From the NCBI RefSeq assembly GCF_014898055.3, contig NW_023605194.1, positions 59,621,361-59,685,360 of the forward strand: DNA of 64,000 bases, written 5' to 3'. The notes beneath the pieces were generated by a model. That model made no database searches. It had not been told where the DNA came from and worked only from the letters and a program-made list of their open reading frames with translations. This stretch comes from Talpa occidentalis. Its lineage: Eukaryota; Chordata; Mammalia; Eulipotyphla; Talpidae. Of the stretch, positions 44,751-55,522 are shown piece by piece. The stretch's first letter is position 1, and each line of letters opens with the position of its first letter. A program made the position numbers and the translations under genes.

Positions 44751-45806
44751 ATATTTGCTATTTTCACTGGTGTAAGGTGGTATCTCATTGTGGTTTTGAT
44801 TTGCATTTCCCTGATTGCAAGTGATGTTGAACAGTTTTTCATATACCTGTTGGTCATTTGCATTTCCTCTTCACAGAAGTGTTTTTACCTCTTTTACCCA
44901 TTTTATGACTGGATTGTTTACTTTGTTTTTGTTGAGTGGCTTCAGCTCTTTGTAGATCTTTGTGATCAGTCCCTTATCAGTAGTATGGTATGCAAAAGTT
45001 TTCTCCCAATGAGTAGGGTGTCTCTTTATTTTGGTTAATGTCTCTTTTGTTGTACAGAGCTTTTTAGTTTGATGTAGTCCCAGCTGTTCATCTTTTCCTT
45101 CACTTTTTTTGCTTTGGGGGATGTGACTTTAAAGATGTTACTGAGATGTATGTCATGTAGTGTTTTGCCTATATTTTCACAGCAACATGGATGGAGCTGG
45201 AAGGGATTATGCTCAGTGAAATAAGCTAGAAAGAAAAAGAAAAATATCGGATGGTTTCACTTATAGGAGAAATGAAGGGGAAACAAATAAGGGATAAGAA
45301 AAAAAAATAATTGGGGCCTCCCCGGTGGCACAGCAGGTTGAGCGCCGTGCTGTGAAGCTGTCCACAGCCTCTGCAGCGCGGGTTCGATTCCTGGCCGGCC
45401 AGGGAGAAACCCACATGGCGCAGCAGACCTCTCCTGCCTTGCCCACTGCTCCCCTCAGCAGTGTCCTTGGTCCATCTATCTGTTCCTCGCTCTGTTTCTA
45501 GTGAATTCTCTCACCCTTCCGCGCCTCTGACTGTACCTCACTTCTTGTATAAATAAATCATAAAAAGGAAAAGAAAAAAATAATTATAATAAATTAAAAA
45601 ACAAAATTAACAGGCAACTATAAATCAGAGACATTATGCAGGGGAGAAGGAAAGAGAGGGATCAAAACAGGGGAGGAAAGAGCACAAGGGTCTATGGTGA
45701 TGGTGCACAGGTAAATTGGTGGGATGGGAATTTTATGGGGATGACATCTGAGAGGAGAAAGCATACATTGTACAAAAAGGAAGAATGATGTAAAATATAT
45801 ATAAAG
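44751..45806 (+). mobile_element. L1 3' end with inverted 5' segment (twin-primed), older subfamily
   Basis: From ~45181 the element reads sense L1 ('acagcaacatggatggagctgg', 'agaaaaatatcggatgg') into an older-type 3'UTR, interrupted by a SINE at 45313-45570. From 44751 to ~45180 it reads antisense L1 ORF2 ('ggtatctcattgtggttttg' to 'gtagtgttttgcctatattttc'). One target-site duplication (aaaggttatcta, 44739-44750 and 45807-45818) encloses both parts, so this is one insertion with a 5' inversion. Relative to the full-length copy, the inverted part covers about 24413-24845, the sense part starts at about 25209, and ~360 bp between them are lost. Confidence 0.9.
45313..45570 (+). mobile_element. 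tRNA-derived SINE nested in the twin-primed L1
   Basis: Head ggggcctccccggtggcaca; B-box region 'gggttcgattcc'. Tail 'aaataaatcataaaaagg'. The A-rich target site ending aaaataatt lies at 45296-45312 and 45571-45585 with a two-base difference in the A run. L1 3'UTR text continues on both sides. Confidence 0.93.
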
Positions 45807-45818
45807 AAAGGTTATCTA
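45807..45818. repeat. Target-site duplication, right (twin-primed L1)
   Basis: Identical to 44739-44750, directly after the A-rich 3' tail. Confidence 0.88.
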
Positions 45819-45964
45819 GGTGAGAAAGATGTCTAAACATATATCTAAAATTAATAGCAAAAAGCAGAATTAGAGACACATGTTTAAGATAAAGGAGTTA
45901 TACAGAGAACAAATGGGGAAGCAACTGTCAATAGAGATTGCAGAACATTCTATTTGTATTTTTG

Positions 45965-46735
45965 AAATGTATTTTTTTATTGAGGTAATACTGGTTACAA
46001 CATACTTTAGAGGTATAGGTTTAAACCTCCTCAGATGTATATTTCCCTACTATACCCATCAGCAAGGCAGTCATAGACCTCCACCATAGTTCACTGGCCC
46101 CCTCCACACTTAGCTCCTCACCTTCTTCTTCCCCTCTGGTAGCCCCAGTTGGACAATCAGATTTCTAAGGATTTGTCTTGTCTGTTCCTTTCACTTGTTT
46201 CTTTGTATTCCTTATATGAGTAAAATTATTCAGTATTTGTCTTTCTCCTTCTGACTTATTTTGCTTAGTTAAACCCCTTCCATTTCCATCCATGTTGTCA
46301 CAAATTATCAATATTTCATCTTTTTTATAGCTGAGTAGAGTGTGTGTGTGTGTATGTGTGTGTTTGTGTGTGTAGTGTATACACTATGTTTTAATCCACT
46401 CATCTGTTGTAGGGTACTTAGGTGGTTTCCACACTTTACTATTGTCCATGGTGCTGCAATAAACAGCAGTACATATATCCCTTAACATTAGTGTTTTTGT
46501 ATTCTTCAGGTAGATATCTAGGAGTAGAATTGCTGGACCACATAGTAGACCTATTTTTAATATTTTGAGAAACTTCCATGCTGTTTTCCATAGGAGCTAG
46601 ACAGTGTTAGAGGGTGTGTTTTTCTCTACATCCATGCCAACATTTGTTATTTATGGTCTTTTTGATATGGGCTATTTTCACAGGTCTGAGATGATACCTC
46701 ATTGTGGATTTTATTTGTATTTCTCTGGGTTTTAA
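45965..46735 (-). mobile_element. Old antisense L1 3' end
   Basis: The antisense 3'UTR ('gaggtaatactggttacaac', 'cctcctcagatgtata') is followed by the ORF2 C-terminal region in antisense ('ccatccatgttgtcaca', 'ggtagatatctaggagtagaattgctgg', 'acctcattgtggattttatttg'). A TG-rich microsatellite interrupts the ORF2 part. Diverged, with no open frame. Confidence 0.82.
46339..46374. repeat. Imperfect (TG)n microsatellite
   Basis: TG run broken by single A and T interruptions, followed by the 14-bp palindrome tagtgtatacacta at 46373-46386. Confidence 0.9.
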
Positions 46736-46914
46736 GTTACAAATAAAAGATCATCAGGTAGGCGAGGCTGAAGACAGACTGGGGAATGAAGAAGGTATAA
46801 AAGAGTGGGAGGGAGGGAAGCACAGAGACTCAAAAGAAAGGCATGCTTTAGTACAAAGTATTCAGAAAACCACGAAAAGTTTAGAGCTGATAGCTCTAAA
46901 GAATTATTTATTCT

Positions 46915-47178
46915 TGGCCTCCCTGGTGGTGCAAGGGGTTAAGCACCACACTATGAAGCAATCTGCAGCCTCTGCAGCACAAGTTGGATCCCTGGCCAGG
47001 GAGGTGAGCCACATGGCACAGCAGACCTCTCCTGACTCACCTGTAACTCCCCTCGGCAGTGTATTTCAGTCAGTTTGCCTGTTCTATTTCCCACTCTGTC
47101 TCTGGTGAATCCTCTCATCCCCACATCTCTGGCCTGTACCCCAGCTCTTGTATGTATAAATAAATAAATCTTAAAAAA
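46915..47178 (+). mobile_element. tRNA-derived SINE
   Basis: Head tggcctccctggtggtgcaa. Tail 'aaataaataaatcttaaaaa'. Target sites aagaattatttattct (46899-46914) and aagaatgatttattct (47179-47194) differ at one of 16 bases. Confidence 0.95.
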
Positions 47179-47194
47179 AAGAATGATTTATTCT

Positions 47195-48390
47195 GCTTAC
47201 ACATAGCCTTTCATGGAAAGATGAGTATAAAATAGTACTTACATACAAAATGTAAAGTGGATTTTCTATCTTGGACCTCATAGATCTTTCTCCCTGTTCC
47301 TGAGCATGGAGACAGCAAATACAATGGTTTGACCCAGGAGAGTGACAATACAAATTACATTCCCTCAAAAAAAGGGGAAAAAAACAGAATCATGGCTGCT
47401 TCAGCAGTATTTACACTAACCATTCTGATTCACCTATATTTTCTTACTAGGATCCTTTTCCCTCTTTCACACCGATCTTTGCCACCAACACAATAGCAAA
47501 ACTTTAAAATAAAACTCTGGAGGTGTGCAGTGTGCAGTTTCTGCCTAATAAGCTGAATTCTATCATGGGAGGGGAAAATGTTATTGTGACAAGGAATACA
47601 GGAAGAAAAAATGTGCAGGTTTCACAGGATCTGTCTATATAAAGAAGCGCTAACATTAGCAGTGCTGTAGATGGGGTTTTTCCCACCCTTTTCCCTGCAG
47701 AGAGAGTCTTTAATTCTCTCACTGAGAAATCACAGGTGTCAAAAAAAATCCCATTCACAACATGAATATGATGGTGGCACCTGCATTCCTATCTACTACT
47801 ATCAGAAGGGATATTTGCAAAGACAAGACCCATCAAAATCTAGCCACCAACATAAATAAAATGCTAGGCAAATTTTTCTTCATTTTACAACTAATCATAC
47901 AACCTTTATACAAAATTCAAGGCCTAGTTTTATTTTTCCAAGATCTACAAGACAATCTTTCTCAAAATAAATTAAAAAATTATGAGGTAGGAAGGATTTA
48001 GCCAATGATTATTTAACCAACAATTAAATCAGGTGGTTATATTTTCACCGGACCTATTAGTTTTCTTTTCAAAAAGGGGGAAAAGAAATAACGAAAGCTC
48101 TTTTCTAACTCTTTCAACATCAATTTAATTTTTATCCAAGAAAAGAAGCACAGTGTGGTAGAGAAAGAACAGCAGAACACAAAGAATATTTCTATCAACA
48201 ACCTACAGAAAAAGCTTAGACAGGTTTTTTACACTTCTGCAAAGTGTAAAAAATCACTCTTTAGGAATGTTCAAAATAATTACAAAACATTAAGGGTCAC
48301 TTTACATTTCAAACATGTCCTTAAATAATTGGAACAAAGCTAAAACATTGAGAGATTTGAAATTTTTGTATTACATGTATGCAAAAAATA
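47195..48390. other. Unique sequence, no feature seen
   Basis: Overlapping frames near 47504-48001 lack any domain. No repeat recognised. Confidence 0.4.
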
Positions 48391-48655
48391 TAAATAATAA
48401 TAATAGTGATAATAATAACGAATGCTACCATATTCTGAAGACTTACTATGTGCCTGGCACCATATTAAGCACTTCACATGTATATTTTTGGATTTCATCA
48501 TTAAACAATCCATTGGGGGCAGGGATCCATTTATAGATAAGAAAATTCAGGCTTAGTAATGTCAAAAATCATACAGCTAATAAGTAGAGGAGTTAGCCCC
48601 CAAATTCATGTGTTCATCTCTGAAAACCATTATGCCACATCTGTGCGCAGCCACA
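48391..48655 (-). repeat. MIR-type relic, antisense, nearly full length
   Basis: 'actatgtgcctggcaccatattaagcacttcacatg', 'tttatagataagaaaattcaggcttag', 'catacagctaataagtagaggagttag', 'ccattatgccacatc' follow the antisense MIR in order. Confidence 0.8.
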
Positions 48656-48764
48656 TCATCGCTGCTCACTATACTCCGTAAAGGTTTCTTTCAACTTTCA
48701 GCATCTGAGCTTACATAGCACATGTGGAAAGAAGCTTGTTATCTCCAATCAAAATAGACACATT

Positions 48765-48965
48765 TTTAATTCATTTTTTATTTTTCTGAATTAACATTGG
48801 TTTACAACACTATTTAAGTTTCAGGCATATAGCTTGACACCTTAACAAATGTATAGACCACACTAGACAGCAGCAACGGATTAGTTACCATCTACCATCA
48901 AAAAATTGCTCCCCTTAAACTGTTCCCCCACACCTTTCTCCTCTTGTAACAAGCATTCAGTTGTC
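48765..48965 (-). mobile_element. Old L1 3'UTR fragment
   Basis: 'tgaattaacattggtttacaacactatttaagtttcagg' and 'cttgacaccttaacaaatgtatagaccacac' parallel the fragment at 17450-17575. Confidence 0.6.
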
Positions 48966-49262
48966 TGCATCCAAGGGTCTGTTTTTCAAAACAGACAAGT
49001 CATATTACAACTCAATCACATTGCTCCACCCCAAAGAATGTCACATGCTAAATTATTCCTTCCATATTCTGCACCAGAGGTCCAACTCCTTTAAGTTTTC
49101 ATATTAGAAAGATCTGGGACCTCCATTTTGATCAGATTCATACATTGATTAATGATTATCTGAAAGCAATGTGTGAGAGATAAAAGTTCCCAAAATTGGG
49201 AGTAAATTGAGGTATCTATAACTGGAAAAGGACATTAAATAGGCTTTTCCAACTCAGAATCA
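48966..49262. other. Unique spacer before the composite L1
   Basis: No feature recognised. Confidence 0.35.
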
Positions 49263-49270
49263 CCACTGAT

Positions 49271-49852
49271 ATTTTTAATATTTTATTTTATTTTATTTAT
49301 TTAAATTTTATTTTTATATTCCCCTTACAATTACAACCCCCTTATTTTGACCCCAATCCTTCCTTTCCCCGCCCCCCACGCCAATAGAGTGTCTCTGGTT
49401 CATAGTTGTTTGTTGATTTTGATGTTATCTTTCTTATAGTTATTCTTTTTCCTGGTCCCTTATTTAAGTTTTCTAGATTCCTGCTATGAGTGAGACCATC
49501 TGGTATTTTTCTTTTTCTTTCTGGCTTATTTCGCTGAGCATGATCCCTTCCAGCGCCATCCATGTTGCTGCAAATTGCATGTGTTTATCTTTTTTTGAAT
49601 GCTGAGTAATATTCCATGGTGTATATGTACCACATCTTCTTGATCCAGTCATCTATTTTTGGGCATTTGGGTTGTTTCCAAAGCTTAGCTATTGTAAACA
49701 GTGCTGCTATAAACATAGGGGTGCAGGTGCTCTTTGGAATTGGTGTTTCTGTGTCCTTTGGGTAAATACCTAGGAGTGGAATTGCTGGATCATATGGAAG
49801 CTCTATGTTTAGTAGGCCAAGAAATCTCCACACAGCTACCCATAGTGGCATC
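49271..49852 (-). mobile_element. Young antisense L1 3' end (part A of composite)
   Basis: T-rich tail complement at 49271-49310, then the antisense 3'UTR with its C-rich tract (49368-49379), ORF2 stop complement at about 49473-49475, and ORF2 C-terminus to 49852, where a 90-codon antisense frame (49585-49854) matches the end of ORF2p ([20 protein letters not shown]). Very like the full-length copy at 19.2 kb. Confidence 0.9.
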
Positions 49853-49864
49853 ATTTTTCATTTT

Positions 49865-50434
49865 TGCACAATGTATGCATTTTCATTTTGGTTATATTCC
49901 CCATACAATTACACCCCCCTTATTTTGACCCTAATTCTTCCTCTCCCCACCCCTGTGCCTCTGGTTTATAGTTGCTTGTTGATTTTGATTTTTACTTTTA
50001 ATTAATTAGTCTTTTTCCTGGTCCCTTATTTAGGTTTTCTAAATTCCTGCTATGAGTGAGACCATCGGGTATTTTTCTTTTTCTTTCTGACTAATTTCGC
50101 TAAGCATGATCCCTTCTAGCTCCATCCATGTTGCTGCAAACTGCATGTGTTTATCTTTTTTGATTGCTGAGTAATATTCCATGGTGTATATGTACCACAT
50201 CTTCTTGATCCAGTCATCTATTTTTTGGGCATTTGGGTTGTTTCCATAGCTTAGCTATTGTAAATAGTGCTGCTATAAACATAGGGGTGCAAACACTATG
50301 GAGAGCTGTGTGGAGATTTCTTGTCCTACTAAAGATAGAGCTTCCATATGATCCAGCAATTCCTCTCCTAGGTATTTACCCAAATGACACAGAAACATTA
50401 ATTCCAAAGGGCACCTACACCTCTATGTTTATTG
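49865..50434 (-). mobile_element. L1 3' end with inverted 5' segment (part B of composite)
   Basis: 49895-50290 is a second antisense L1 3' end (3'UTR, ORF2 C-terminus up to 'ataaacataggggtgc'). At 50291 the sequence flips: 50293-50432 is sense L1 ('ctatggagagctgtgtggagatttc' to 'cacctctatgttta'). The flipped piece covers the stretch just 5' of, and slightly overlapping, the point where the antisense part begins, which is the twin-priming pattern. The short repeat ccactgat lies at 49263-49270 and 50435-50442, enclosing A and B together. Confidence 0.85.
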
Positions 50435-50442
50435 CCACTGAT

Positions 50443-50955
50443 TTTCACACTCAGGATAGTATATTGTTTAGTGCTAATCATGTATATCACAGATGAAATT
50501 TTTGAGTCTCACTTCTTCCACAAGAATATATGGACTATAATGAGAGGTATTTAACATCTTATCAAACTTATTAGGGAGAGACCACTGCTCCCAATAATAT
50601 TTGCCTGTTATCTCCTGCATTCAGAGTTTCTTCATCACCTATGTTAGTGAATTGGAGACTGGTGCCTTTAATACTTTGGTCATTAAGTCAACCTATTTGG
50701 AGACAGTATATGGAGGCTGAGGCCACATCATAGCTCCAGCTCCACTCTGGAACACAAGCGTCATTCCAAGGACCTGACCTTCTGCTTGGGCACCTCCACT
50801 ATAGAGATGAATATTGTCCGTAGGAGGTTTAAATCCAATAATGAACTCAGCACAGTGGCTGGCACAGTAGTACTCAGAAATGATTTGTGGTTATCATTTT
50901 ATGACCACAAGGTTTAATCTCTTCCTTTCTTATCTCCATGGTATTTTTGTTCCTT
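50443..50955. other. Unique sequence, no clear feature
   Basis: 'cagcacagtggctggcacagtagtactcag' at about 50848-50880 may be the tail of an L2 or MIR. Otherwise nothing. Confidence 0.35.
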
Positions 50956-51055
50956 AAAATTATAATTACCTGTGTGTATCTTGCCTTTTCAATGGAAAGT
51001 AAACTCATTTAGGGATGGAGTCACACATTTTAAATCTCTGATATTATCTATCCAA
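50956..51055 (+). repeat. Possible L2-type LINE fragment
   Basis: 'ttataattacctgtgtgtatcttgcc' and 'aatggaaagtaaactcatttagggatgg' resemble the L2 3' region. Confidence 0.4.
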
Positions 51056-51424
51056 TTTAGTGGGCCCTTGTATTTCTTGGCATATCACTGGGAATCCTGG
51101 GAGAGAATTTGTACACAGATTAAGTGCGCGTGCACACACACACACAAAATCAACTCGCAATAGGCAGTTTTATATTTTCTCTGCATATAATACAAAATTT
51201 CTTATTTAGGTGTCCAGGAAATAGAACTTGTATGTTAGTAATATCCTGTGCTTTGACAATTAGGTAAGATATGAAAACAGTATGGTTCTAAGTTCTCATC
51301 CTGACAATAGGTCAGTGAACATATATTTCATTCATGATTCACTGTATGTAGGAAAACAAATCTGTAGTCTTCCACACAAATGCAAAAACATACACCTTCT
51401 GGTACTAACAAGAGAAACCACATA

Positions 51425-51600
51425 GCAGGTGTAAGATGTGTTACTTCAGGAAGGTTATTTTACTCTTCTGAGCCTAAGACTCGTCATCAGTAAAGGGCAG
51501 GTGATGCAGCATTTATCTCAGGCTTGGCTGGAAGATTGAGAGAATCCTTATGAAGTTTTCACGCCGTGTCTGGTTTATAGTAAGAGATTAATTAACATCA
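51425..51600 (+). repeat. MIR-type relic
   Basis: 'tacttcaggaaggttattttactcttctgagcctaagactcgtcatcagtaaagggcaggtgatg' and 'tggtttatagtaagagattaattaac' follow the MIR core and tail. Confidence 0.6.
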
Positions 51601-52009
51601 TTTCATTTTAGAGTTAAGCATAGTGATGCTAAGTCAGTTGTTTATATCCTTCTATCTCTGGATTTCACCTGCTTCCAGTAATTTTCACCAGCCCCTAACT
51701 GCACACGGCATGGAGAAAAATGAACTTAGAAATCCCTAACAAATCAAAAGAATTAAAATGTATGCCAGACCATTAGTACTGAGAGCTGGGTGCAGTGTGC
51801 TACACTCTGATGTTCTAATTGATGGGACCTGTCGGGATCCATGGCAATGTTCATGGTGAGTGTATTAATCCCACATGAGAACTAGAAATGAGACCAACAT
51901 TAGGTTTCCCCTGGCTTTCCCAAGGGCCTCACTCCAGGTCAAGAGGAGAAGTATCACTTTATAAAGAAAGAAAACCCAGTTTTTGAAAAAGGAGATCACA
52001 TGGTATATC

Positions 52010-52835
52010 CATTTTTAATATTTTGAGAAACCTCCATACTGTTTTCCATAGGTACTGGACCAGTCTACATACACACTAACAGCATATGAAAATTCCGTTT
52101 TCTCTGCATCCTTTCCAACACTTCCTATCTCTGGCCTTTTTCACATAGGCCACTCTAGCAGGTGTGAATTGGTATCTGTGGTTTTGATGTGCATTTCCCT
52201 GATGATAAGTAATAATTAGCATGTTTGTGTGTCTGTAGACCATCTGTATGTCTTCTTTGGAGAGGTGTCTACTTAGCATATAATTTAGCAATTCCACTCC
52301 TATGTATAGATCTGAAGAATACAAAAACATGAATTCAAAGGAATACATGCACTCCTATCTTCATTCCTGCACTGCTGGCAACAGCAAAGTTATGGACACT
52401 ACCTCAATGTCCAACAACAGATGAGTAGATTAAGGAGATGTTACATATACAGTGGGATACTACTAGGCTATAGAAAAAGATGAAATGTTGCTTTTGGTGA
52501 CATGGATGGAACTGGAGGGGATTATAAGTCAGAAAGAGAAAGAAAAATACTGGATGATTTCACTCATACGTGGAAAACAGAGGAACAATACAAAGGAACA
52601 AACAAAACCAAACTGAAACAAACCCTAGAAATCTGACTGGCCAATCAAAGCTACTACAGGAGTAGAGGGAGGGTGGGGAGAAAAGCATGGAGGGGACCCA
52701 ATGGATTATGATGAAGGAATAGGGGAGCCTTTGCTGGTAGGGGTGCTATGACAGCATATGTCTGAAGAGGTTTGAATGTATACCCCCACATTATACAGGG
52801 TTGTAACCAATGTTACCTCAATAAAAATATTAATA
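52010..52835 (+). mobile_element. Old L1 3' end with inverted 5' segment (twin-primed)
   Basis: 52010-~52278 is antisense L1 ('ttaatattttgagaaacctcc', 'gtctgtagaccatctgtatgtc'). From ~52280 it is sense L1 ('tttagcaattccactcctatgta', 'gtgacatggatggaactgg', 'gaaaaatactggatgatttcactcatacgtgg') through an old-type 3'UTR to an A/T-rich tail. The break joins text nearly contiguous in the element (…ttaaaaatgg against tagcaattcc…), as twin priming predicts. A convincing target-site duplication is not visible. Confidence 0.78.
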
Positions 52836-53453
52836 ATAGCATAAAAGAAATCAAAAAGAAAGTTTTATTTCTTCAGAGAATAAACAATATGATGTGAACC
52901 CTCTAGTAAGCTTATTTTATGTTTTTTAGTAAGAATTCATTCCTGATGAAGGAATTAAGAGTAAAATCCAAAGGCAATTATTAAGAGATACTGATCACAA
53001 ATCAGGTGGCTTAAGATGAAGTAGAAATACATAAACCCCTAAAAAGTTAACGTTTAAGTTGGAAAATTATAAAATTAAATTTTTGCATATCCTAAGATGA
53101 TTTTTCACTGAAGTGTTTTTTTTTTTTTTTTTTAACAGAAGAGAATGACTGCACTGCCAACTGACAGGCAGTCGAGTCTGTGGGGAGGAGAAATCCAGAG
53201 GAAATTTGATAGGTGACCTGAGTAATCTGTAGTGTCAAATTTTTTGATAACTTTTTAACTCTTATTTGATAAACTTGTCAATTTTAAATGAAGATTTACA
53301 TCGAATTTCTCTTAAATTACTGGTCATCTCCCAAAACATTTTGCCTTTGATGTTTCAGTCAGCGGTACCAGTTAGGTCAGTGTCCCCTTACACTTCCTGG
53401 TACAGCACTCACAGCGCCAGGTACAAAAGTGTGCCCAGTTTGAGAGTATGGTT
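52836..53453. other. Unique sequence, no feature seen
   Basis: A T run at about 53119-53138 is the only marked structure. Confidence 0.4.
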
Positions 53454-53466
53454 TAAATGATTATCA

Positions 53467-53740
53467 GGGCCTCCCTGGTGGTGCTAGGGGTTAAGCACAG
53501 CACTGTAATGAAGCTATCCGCAGCCTCTGCAGCAGGAGTTCGATCCCAGGCCTGTCAGGGAGGTGACCCACATGGCCCAGCAGACCTCTCCTGTCTTGCC
53601 CACTGCTTCCCTCAGCAGTGTATTTCAGTCAGTCTGCCTGTTCTGTTCCCTACTCTGTCTCTGGTGAATCTTCTCACCCCCCTGCACCTCTGGCCTGTAC
53701 CCCAGTTCTTATATGCATAAATAAATAAATCTTTAAAAAA
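53467..53740 (+). mobile_element. tRNA-derived SINE
   Basis: Head gggcctccctggtggtgcta; B-box-like 'gagttcgatccc'. Tail 'aaataaataaatctttaaaa'. The 13-bp target site taaatgattatca is exact at 53454-53466 and 53741-53753. Confidence 0.96.
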
Positions 53741-53753
53741 TAAATGATTATCA

Positions 53754-55203
53754 AATATTTTGTTAATTTTACCAAATCATCCACTTTGTACCCAGAGGCA
53801 CTGATAAACAAGGTCAACTAAAAGTCCATAAAGAAAGAGTAAAATATTTTCTTTAAATATCAATAACAAATGATCACATATTCACTTAAAAAGGGGATTA
53901 TCAGTTTTTCTCCAATGGAAGTATTATCTGGCTGGTCATACAAGAACTACTGTTTTACTGTCAAGCAATTCATTCACAAGATTGACTTTCATAAAAGTAT
54001 TAAGTCTCATGAGCCAAGGTATTTATAGTATCCATATTACTTCCAATACCCTAAGCTGTCATTTCATTTTAATTGAAAAGTATCAGATAAAATCAAATAT
54101 GTTTTACAGATTGTCAAAGTTAGTGAAGTTAGACTCATGCAGACAATATAGCTTTAATAACTAGAAAAGCAATTACATATTAGTATTATTTTTTTCATAA
54201 TAAGCAATGGTATTCAGTATAATATTGCTTAAATAATTCTGCCTTTGACTTTGGGTACCCTATAGTATGTATATGCACACTCAAATTAGCTATTTGCTAT
54301 ATAAAAAGATATAAAACAGCTATTTCGCTTTATTAAAATTACTGCATTCCTTCAAAATGTCACTTAAAAAATATTTCTATTAGCAGTCTAGGTAAAATCT
54401 TAATTTCTTAGAAATAGGAAGAACAGCAAGTTCTTATACATTTCATTAGAATACTGGAAGAATTAAAGTAACTAAATGAATAACATATTTTGCCCTTAAA
54501 GGACACATTTACCTTCCAGTAAAAATACCACAAATTCATTTAAAAATTTATATGTTAACAAACTATATATATATGAATTATATATGTACACATATATTTA
54601 GACATTGTGTGTGTATACACACACACACACAACACACATCGCACACATGCACATTAAGGCCAGGAACTGAACTTTTTCCCTGAATCCAATTTCACACTAA
54701 TCTAAACTTTGAAATAAATGACCAGAAGACAGAATTCCACAATAATCACCAATTAATGTCTGGGAAACTGGCCTTCCTTTGTTGGATTTAATTTAGTCCA
54801 AACACAAAGCATGTGTTAAAATGACAGCCATGGGAAACTCAAGCAACCTAACAGTGATGAAATGATCAAATAGCAATTTATAACACTGACTAGACTTCCA
54901 TAGAGCAAGGTCAGTAAAACAGGGCAGAGAATTAAAAGCCTTGAAATTGTTATCTAATACACTAATGTAGTCTGTACCCATAATAATCTCCAGAGGAAAT
55001 ATCAATAACATTCTTGCTGAAATCAAGAGCAAAATCCAGAACTCACAGTCCACCACCAGTCTTCCAAACCATATGGTAGTATGGCTTTTGTCACACTGCA
55101 CTATAACATGACTGTTGCTCTCATTGAGTAAAGTTCCTTTACTCAAGACAGGAACTTTTCATTTCTGGTATAGAGTAAAATGCATAACACAAAGTACATG
55201 CTC
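53754..55203. other. Unique AT-rich DNA with a TA/CA repeat
   Basis: Contains TA, TG and CA stretches at about 54565-54640 (palindrome listed separately). The 117-codon antisense frame at 54793-55146 has no domain I recognise. Confidence 0.4.
54606..54625. repeat. Perfect 20-bp palindrome tgtgtgtgta/tacacacaca
   Basis: TG run joined to CA run at a central TA, inside an alternating purine-pyrimidine stretch. Confidence 0.9.
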
Positions 55204-55228
55204 GAAAGGTAAATGAAAATGGGCTCAA

Positions 55229-55501
55229 GGGGCCCTGGTGGCACAAGGGGTTAAGTCTCAGCACTATCAAGCTATCAGCAACTACTGCAGCAGGAGTCTG
55301 ATTACCCAGCCAGGGAGCTACACACATGGTACAGCAGACTTCTCCTGTTTTGCCTGCTGCTCCCCTCAGCAGTATATTTCAGTCAATACCTCTGTTTTGC
55401 TACCTACTCTGTCTCTGGTGAATCTTCTTGCCCCCCCACCCCTTTGGCCTACACCCCAGCTCTTGTATGCATAAATAAATAAAAATAAATCTTTCCTGAA
55501 A
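55229..55501 (+). mobile_element. tRNA-derived SINE, older copy
   Basis: Head 'ggggccctggtggcacaagg' lacks a few bases and the body carries many changes. Tail 'aaataaataaaaataaatc' then TTTCC. Flanking 'gtaaatgaaaatgggctcaa' (55209-55228) and 'gtaaatgaaagtgatcaa' (55505-55522) look like a diverged target-site duplication. Confidence 0.88.
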
Positions 55502-55522
55502 AAAGTAAATGAAAGTGATCAA

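Noticed and set aside
54793..55146. 117-codon antisense frame as a gene
   Set aside because: No recognisable domain and AT-rich composition like its surroundings. A chance frame is the simpler reading.
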